Positions 7,156-10,110 of a stretch of DNA of 10,110 bases are shown piece after piece. Under the pieces are notes generated by a model. The model was not told where the DNA came from. It made no database searches and saw only the letters and a list, made by a program, of their open reading frames with translations. Position numbers and translations under genes: made by a program. Location of the stretch: contig JAUWPX010000025.1 of the NCBI GenBank assembly GCA_030611395.1, positions 1 to 10,110 of the forward strand, in the 5' to 3' direction. The stretch is from Bacteroidota bacterium (lineage in GTDB: Bacteria > Bacteroidota > Bacteroidia > Bacteroidales > VadinHA17). Every line of letters starts with the position of its first letter. The first letter of the stretch is position 1.

Positions 7156-7641
7156 CTAAAATGGAAGATCGTCATTCTCTTCCGTGATTGAGGTATCCTG
7201 GTTATCGAAATCACCAGTGGCCTTGTCTATGCTGGGTGTTGTAACATCCTGCTTGTCAGATCTCGCAATGGGTGCGTCTTCTTCAGAAGGAGGAGGAATA
7301 CTGCTTCTGTCACTTTTGCGACCAAGCATTTGCATATTGTCTCCAATAATTTCTGTTATATAACGTTTATTTCCTTCCCTGTCATCGTACGTCCGTGTTC
7401 TGATCTTTCCTTCTATATAAAGCTGAGACCCCTTGTTTACATATTTTTCAACTATTTCGGCTAATCCCCTCCACATAACAATATTGTGCCATTCAGTGTT
7501 TGTAACCTTTTCTCCTTGTTTATTCTTATATGTTTCGCTTGTCGCAAAAGGGAAGTTAGCAACAGCTACACCGCTGTCAAGATATCTGACTTCAGGATCT
7601 TTTCCAACATTGCCTACCAGAATTACTTTGTTTATTGACAT
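7156..7641 (-). CDS. ssb: Single-stranded DNA-binding protein
   Basis: A 161-residue Ssb that binds single-stranded DNA during replication, recombination and repair. The OB-fold occupies about residues 1-108: NKVILVGNVGKDPEVRY (4-20), the ANFPFATSE strand (28-36), TEWHNIVMWRGLAEIVEKY (49-67) and the KGSQLYIEGKIRTRTYDD segment (70-87). A flexible low-complexity linker follows (109-150). The C-terminal acidic tip ENDDLPF (155-161) is the standard docking tail for partner repair and replication proteins. Length and tail are normal and complete. It is the first gene of the minus-strand block ssb-gldE-gldD and is divergent from the HU gene. A candidate promoter lies about 110 bases upstream, with a heptamer-repeat patch in the leader. 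Confidence 0.96.
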   Translation of the reverse strand: MSINKVILVGNVGKDPEVRYLDSGVAVANFPFATSETYKNKQGEKVTNTEWHNIVMWRGLAEIVEKYVNKGSQLYIEGKIRTRTYDDREGNKRYITEIIGDNMQMLGRKSDRSSIPPPSEEDAPIARSDKQDVTTPSIDKATGDFDNQDTSITEENDDLPF

Positions 7642-7690
7642 AATAATAAATGATTAAATGCGTAAATGCGTATTCTATCTCTCTTTGCTT

Positions 7691-7739
7691 GCCGACTACT
7701 AATTGTCGACTGTGGACTGCCGATAGCAGACTGACCATT
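7691..7739. repeat. Degenerate heptanucleotide repeat patch (GCCGACT-like) in ssb-HU intergenic region
   Basis: Read in steps of seven from 7691, the sequence is GCCGACT, ACTAATT, GTCGACT, GTGGACT, GCCGATA, GCAGACT, GACCATT. Four of the seven units end in GACT and a fifth (GCCGATA) shares the GCCGA start, so a period of 7 is visible despite decay. The patch is richer in G+C than the flanking DNA. It lies in the predicted leader of the ssb transcript. Function is unknown; it may be an eroded tandem repeat. Confidence 0.6.
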
Positions 7740-7751
7740 TTCTTTTGATTA

Positions 7752-7759
7752 CAAAAATA
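7752..7759 (-). promoter_or_regulatory. Candidate -7 promoter element for the ssb-gldE-gldD unit
   Basis: Read on the minus strand this is TATTTTTG, an exact fit to TAnnTTTG. It lies about 110 bases upstream of the ssb ATG and would place the heptamer-repeat patch in the 5' leader. No -33 TTG is seen at the right spacing, and the region is AT-rich, so chance occurrence is possible. Confidence 0.4.
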
Positions 7760-7803
7760 GTAAAAAAAATAGTTAAGTATTTCGTTTATTGTTGGAAATC
7801 TTT

Positions 7804-7811
7804 TATATTTG
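7804..7811 (+). promoter_or_regulatory. Bacteroidota -7 promoter element (TATATTTG) for the HU gene
   Basis: TATATTTG matches the -7 consensus exactly and is followed by CACAC. A weak -33 candidate, TTTCG at 7780-7784, sits 19 bases upstream, the usual spacing, although its final bases deviate. The implied leader is roughly 45 nt, ending in an A-rich stretch before the ATG at 7864. Confidence 0.65.
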
Positions 7812-7863
7812 CACACTTGATATCGAAACCGATGTAAAATATTGATAACTAAAATTTTAAAAA

Positions 7864-8151
7864 ATGACAAAAGCAGACATTGTAAACGAAATTTCAAAGA
7901 ATACCGGTATTGAAAAGGTAACAGTACAAAAGACAATTGAAGCTTTCATGGAAACTGTTAAGGATTCACTTGTGAAAGATAAAAATGTATATCTTCGTGG
8001 ATTTGGCAGTTTTATTGTGAAAAAGAGAGCTAAAAAAACGGCAAGGAATATTTCAAAGAATACTACAATAATTATTCCTGAGCATTTCATCCCTGCCTTT
8101 AAGCCTTCAAAAACATTTGTTGGTAAGGTGAAGAATAATGTTAAACATTAG
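7864..8151 (+). CDS. HU/IHF-family DNA-binding protein
   Basis: A 95-residue nucleoid protein that bends and compacts DNA as a dimer. Two N-terminal helices (TKADIVNEISKNTG at 2-15, and about 18-38) are followed by the saddle strand LRGFGSF (44-50), the DNA-grasping arms (about 52-74) and the C-terminal motif IPAFKPSK (76-83). At the arm tip, where typical HU/IHF proteins have RNPxTG with a DNA-intercalating proline, this protein has RNISKNT (61-67). As far as I recall that is a clade-typical variant in Bacteroidota, often annotated as an IHF alpha subunit, rather than a defect. It has its own promoter, lacks a Shine-Dalgarno sequence, and heads a plus-strand group with the mini-gene at 8191 and rng. 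Confidence 0.95.
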   Translation: MTKADIVNEISKNTGIEKVTVQKTIEAFMETVKDSLVKDKNVYLRGFGSFIVKKRAKKTARNISKNTTIIIPEHFIPAFKPSKTFVGKVKNNVKH

Positions 8152-8190
8152 AAGGAATTTCTGAACATTACTTCGCAAATTAATGAATTT

Positions 8191-8283
8191 ATGCCTAGCG
8201 GAAAGAAGAAGAAAAGACACAAGATGTCAACCCATAAGCGGAAGAAGCGCCTGAGAAAAAACAGGCATAAAAAGCGGAAATAA
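8191..8283 (+). CDS. 30-residue basic AURKAIP1/COX24-domain (mS38-like) protein
   Basis: A tiny gene of 30 codons from ATG 8191 to TAA 8281-8283, 39 bases after the HU gene. The product starts MPSGKKKKRHKMSTHKRKKR and ends RLRKNRHKKRK, so over half of it is Lys/Arg and it has no acidic residue. The KMSxHKRxKRLRKNRHKK core is that of the AURKAIP1/COX24 C-terminal domain, which in mitochondria is ribosomal protein mS38. Bacterial copies of this kind are common in Bacteroidota, usually unnamed. A structural rRNA-binding role in the ribosome is therefore a reasonable inference, not something shown here. The location between HU and rng fits a nucleic-acid context. Basic composition alone could arise by chance, but the exact motif and complete frame argue for a real gene. 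Confidence 0.85.
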   Translation: MPSGKKKKRHKMSTHKRKKRLRKNRHKKRK

Positions 8284-8325
8284 TCTTTCGTTTCCTGATT
8301 CATTTATTGATAAGTTTTACTATTT

Positions 8326-8353
8326 AACCTAAAGGTTTGTTAGCCTTTAGGTT
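8326..8353 (+). terminator. Perfect 10-bp inverted repeat between the mini-gene and rng
   Basis: AACCTAAAGG (8326-8335) and CCTTTAGGTT (8344-8353) form a perfect 10-bp stem with an 8-nt loop, 42 bases past the mini-gene stop and 48 bases before the rng GTG. Two more TA pairs are possible beyond one mismatch. There is no T run behind it on either strand, so a classical intrinsic terminator is not certain. It could instead be a leader hairpin of the rng mRNA or an attenuator. The 118-base gap holds no exact TAnnTTTG promoter. Confidence 0.45.
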
Positions 8354-8390
8354 TAACTAGTTATAGTAATAGTGTAGTTGATAATTTAAC

Positions 8391-8396
8391 AAGAGG
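8391..8396 (+). promoter_or_regulatory. Shine-Dalgarno-like AAGAGG before the rng GTG start
   Basis: AAGAGG lies 5 bases upstream of the GTG at 8402. Other starts in this window lack a purine-rich site of this type, and Bacteroidota ribosomes generally do not use one, so it may be chance. It does coincide with the only non-ATG start called here and helps to support that start. Confidence 0.3.
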
Positions 8397-8401
8397 ATAT
8401 T

Positions 8402-9952
8402 GTGATCCAGGATCTGGTAATTAGTTACTCTCCATCTGAGATAAATAGTGCACTTCTTGAGAATAAACGATTAGTTGAATTTAAGAAGGAAAAGACTAAT
8501 CTTAAATTTTCAGTTGGTGATATTTATCTTGGAAAAGTAAAAAAGATAATGCCCGGACTGAACGCCGCATTTGTTGATGTGGGGTATGGGAAGGATGCTT
8601 TCTTGCATTATCTCGACCTTGGTCCCCAATTCCTTTCATTGAAAAAGTATCTTGATACTGCAATTAGTCGTAAAGGTAAAGTCCCATCATTAAACAGGTT
8701 CAGAAGAGAACAGGATATTGATAAAAATGGGAAAATCGGTGATGTACTGAAGGTTGGTCAACCCATTATGGTTCAAATAACAAAAGAACCTATCTCAACC
8801 AAAGGACCCCGACTGAGTTCTGAAATATCTCTTGCAGGCCGGAATATTGTTCTTATGCCTTTTTCTGATAAGGTGTCCGTTTCTCAGAAACTGGAATCAC
8901 CCGGGGAAAAAAGCCGGTTAAAAACCCTTTTGCAGAGTATTACACCCAGGAATTATGGGGTGATTATAAGAACAGCTGCTATGGGTAAAAAAGTGGCACT
9001 TCTTGACTCAGAATTGCGTGATCTGGTTGTTAAATGGGAAAAAGCTTTTACTCAGCTTAACGAAGTTTCTTTCCCTAAATTGATGATAGTAGAACTTAAC
9101 CGCACAGCTACTCTTCTTCGGGATAACCTGAATGTCGGTTTTTCCAGTATCAATGTAAACGACTATTCTCTCTACAGGGAAGTGAAAGAATATATTAAAA
9201 CTATTGCTCCTGAGAAAGAAAAGATCGTTAACCTTTATATGGGTAAAACTCATATTTTTGATCAGTTCGGAATTACTAAGCAAACAAAGGCCCTTTTTGG
9301 TAAAACGGTTAATTTTAAAAATGGGGCTTATCTTATTATTGAACACACTGAAGCTTTACACGTTATTGATGTGAATAGCGGAAATCGTTCAAAATCAGGA
9401 AATGATCAGGAAACGAATGCCATGGAAGTTAACATGGCTGCTGCCGATGAGATATCAAAACAGTTACGTCTGCGGGATATGGGTGGAATAATTGTTGTCG
9501 ATTTCATTGATATGCTCTCTGCCGGAAACAGAAACAAGCTGTTTGAGAAGATGAAAGAAGATATGAAGGGCGATCGCGCGAAACATAACATCCTGCCGTT
9601 AACCAGATTCGGACTTATGCAAATCACCCGTCAGCGTGTAAGACCCGAGATGATTATTACTACAATAGAACAATGTCCTGCATGCCATGGTACCGGGAAA
9701 ATAACCCCTGCATTACTATTTGCCGAAAAACTTAAGAATGAGATTGATAATATTGTAAAAGATCACAAGTTGTCAAAGCTCACATTAGAAGTACATCCTA
9801 TTATTGCCGCTTATATAACTAAAGGTATTTGGTCTCTGCGTTTAAGGTGGCGAGTGAAATATAAGTGCAGAATAAAAATAAGAGAAATGCAAGCCTATAA
9901 TTTCCTGGAATATCACTTCTTCGACAAATTTGGTGACGAAATCACAAAGTAA
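8402..9952 (+). CDS. rng: Ribonuclease G (RNase E/G family)
   Basis: A 516-residue endoribonuclease of the RNase E/G catalytic core, which cuts single-stranded AU-rich RNA and matures rRNA ends. The GTG start gives the expected N-terminus (MIQDLVISYSPSEINSALLE). An S1 domain begins near GDIYLGKV (39-46) and NAAFVDVGYGKDAFLH (54-69). It carries an internal charged insertion (about 80-115) before resuming near IMVQITKEP. The DNase I-like catalytic Asp residues are Asp323 in VIDVNSG and Asp367 in VVDFIDM. The zinc-link CPACHGTG has Cys425 and Cys428. The long degradosome-scaffold tail of RNase E is absent, so RNase G is the better name, although in Bacteroidota this is often the only family member. 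A Shine-Dalgarno-like AAGAGG and a hairpin lie upstream. The next gene starts three bases after the stop. Confidence 0.95.
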   Translation: MIQDLVISYSPSEINSALLENKRLVEFKKEKTNLKFSVGDIYLGKVKKIMPGLNAAFVDVGYGKDAFLHYLDLGPQFLSLKKYLDTAISRKGKVPSLNRFRREQDIDKNGKIGDVLKVGQPIMVQITKEPISTKGPRLSSEISLAGRNIVLMPFSDKVSVSQKLESPGEKSRLKTLLQSITPRNYGVIIRTAAMGKKVALLDSELRDLVVKWEKAFTQLNEVSFPKLMIVELNRTATLLRDNLNVGFSSINVNDYSLYREVKEYIKTIAPEKEKIVNLYMGKTHIFDQFGITKQTKALFGKTVNFKNGAYLIIEHTEALHVIDVNSGNRSKSGNDQETNAMEVNMAAADEISKQLRLRDMGGIIVVDFIDMLSAGNRNKLFEKMKEDMKGDRAKHNILPLTRFGLMQITRQRVRPEMIITTIEQCPACHGTGKITPALLFAEKLKNEIDNIVKDHKLSKLTLEVHPIIAAYITKGIWSLRLRWRVKYKCRIKIREMQAYNFLEYHFFDKFGDEITK

Positions 9953-9955
9953 ATA

Positions 9956-10110
9956 ATGAAACGGAGTCGCACAATAACACTTATTTTATTTTTGTTTTTA
10001 AGTGCAAACTCATTGTTTTCCCAGATTCTCAATCCGGTTAATTGGGAGTTCGCTTATAACAAAACAGGAGCAAAACAGTATGAATTGGTTTTTACTGCTA
10101 AAATTGATAA
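9956..10110 (+). CDS. DsbD-like protein-disulfide reductase, N-terminal fragment cut by window end
   Basis: ATG at 9956, three bases after the rng stop. 51 codons are visible before the window ends. The start is a clear signal peptide: MKRSR, a hydrophobic core of about 7-20, and probable cleavage after LFSQ (20-23). The mature start (ILNPVNWEFAY) and YELVFTAKID (42-51) resemble the N-terminal periplasmic domain of Bacteroidota DsbD-type thiol:disulfide interchange proteins, which pass electrons from cytoplasmic thioredoxin to envelope proteins. The membrane and thioredoxin domains would lie outside the window, so this rests on a short match from memory. The close spacing suggests co-transcription with rng. 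Confidence 0.65.
   Translation, partial: MKRSRTITLILFLFLSANSLFSQILNPVNWEFAYNKTGAKQYELVFTAKID

Noticed and set aside
8045..8064. HU arm tip RNISKNT lacking the intercalating proline
   Set aside because: As I recall this is the usual form in Bacteroidota HU/IHF-alpha-like proteins, so it is noted in the annotation but not treated as novel.
8640..8745. Charged insertion inside the S1 domain of RNase G
   Set aside because: Insertions at this place are, to my knowledge, common in Bacteroidota RNase G, and the catalytic core is intact.

Overview
The window comes from a member of the phylum Bacteroidota, probably class Bacteroidia. The evidence is the gldE-gldD gliding/type IX secretion pair, a group II geranylgeranylglyceryl phosphate synthase next to a 4'-phosphopantetheinyl transferase, the Bacteroidota-type HU/IHF-like protein, two TAnnTTTG-type -7 promoter elements, start regions mostly without Shine-Dalgarno sequences, and AT-rich DNA. 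The nearest genus cannot be named from this sequence alone. Nothing here looks like a phage, transposon, CRISPR array or tRNA/rRNA locus.

Layout: (i) 1-3735, plus strand: the 3' portion of a PafA-like alkaline-phosphatase-superfamily gene with several altered active-site positions, a short degenerate repeat, and two exported helical-repeat/TPR proteins. The second TPR gene has its own hairpin-then-promoter boundary. (ii) 3737-7641, minus strand: read in transcription order, ssb, gldE, gldD (17-bp overlap), PPTase, GGGP synthase. This block converges with the TPR gene, with only one base between the two stop codons. (iii) 7642-7863: a 222-bp divergent intergenic region with a heptanucleotide-repeat patch and candidate promoters facing both ways. 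(iv) 7864-10110, plus strand: an HU-family protein, a 30-codon basic AURKAIP1/COX24 (mS38-like) gene, a perfect hairpin, rng (RNase G), and the first 51 codons of a DsbD-like membrane thiol-disulfide reductase.

How the genes relate: the minus-strand block combines a housekeeping DNA-replication protein (Ssb), two envelope proteins tied to the T9SS/gliding apparatus (GldE membrane protein, GldD lipoprotein), and two small lipid/cofactor enzymes (carrier-protein activation and ether-lipid precursor synthesis). The plus-strand right-hand block groups nucleoid structure (HU), a probable ribosome-associated mini-protein and RNA processing (RNase G), followed by envelope redox chemistry.

Most of the window is ordinary conserved core genome. 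The points most worth a second look are the phosphatase-like protein, in which catalytic and metal-ligand positions appear replaced; the tiny AURKAIP1/COX24 gene that length cut-offs would miss; the heptamer-type repeats between genes; the hairpin in the rng leader; and the apparent absence of mutY next to ssb. No clearly new multi-gene system was found.
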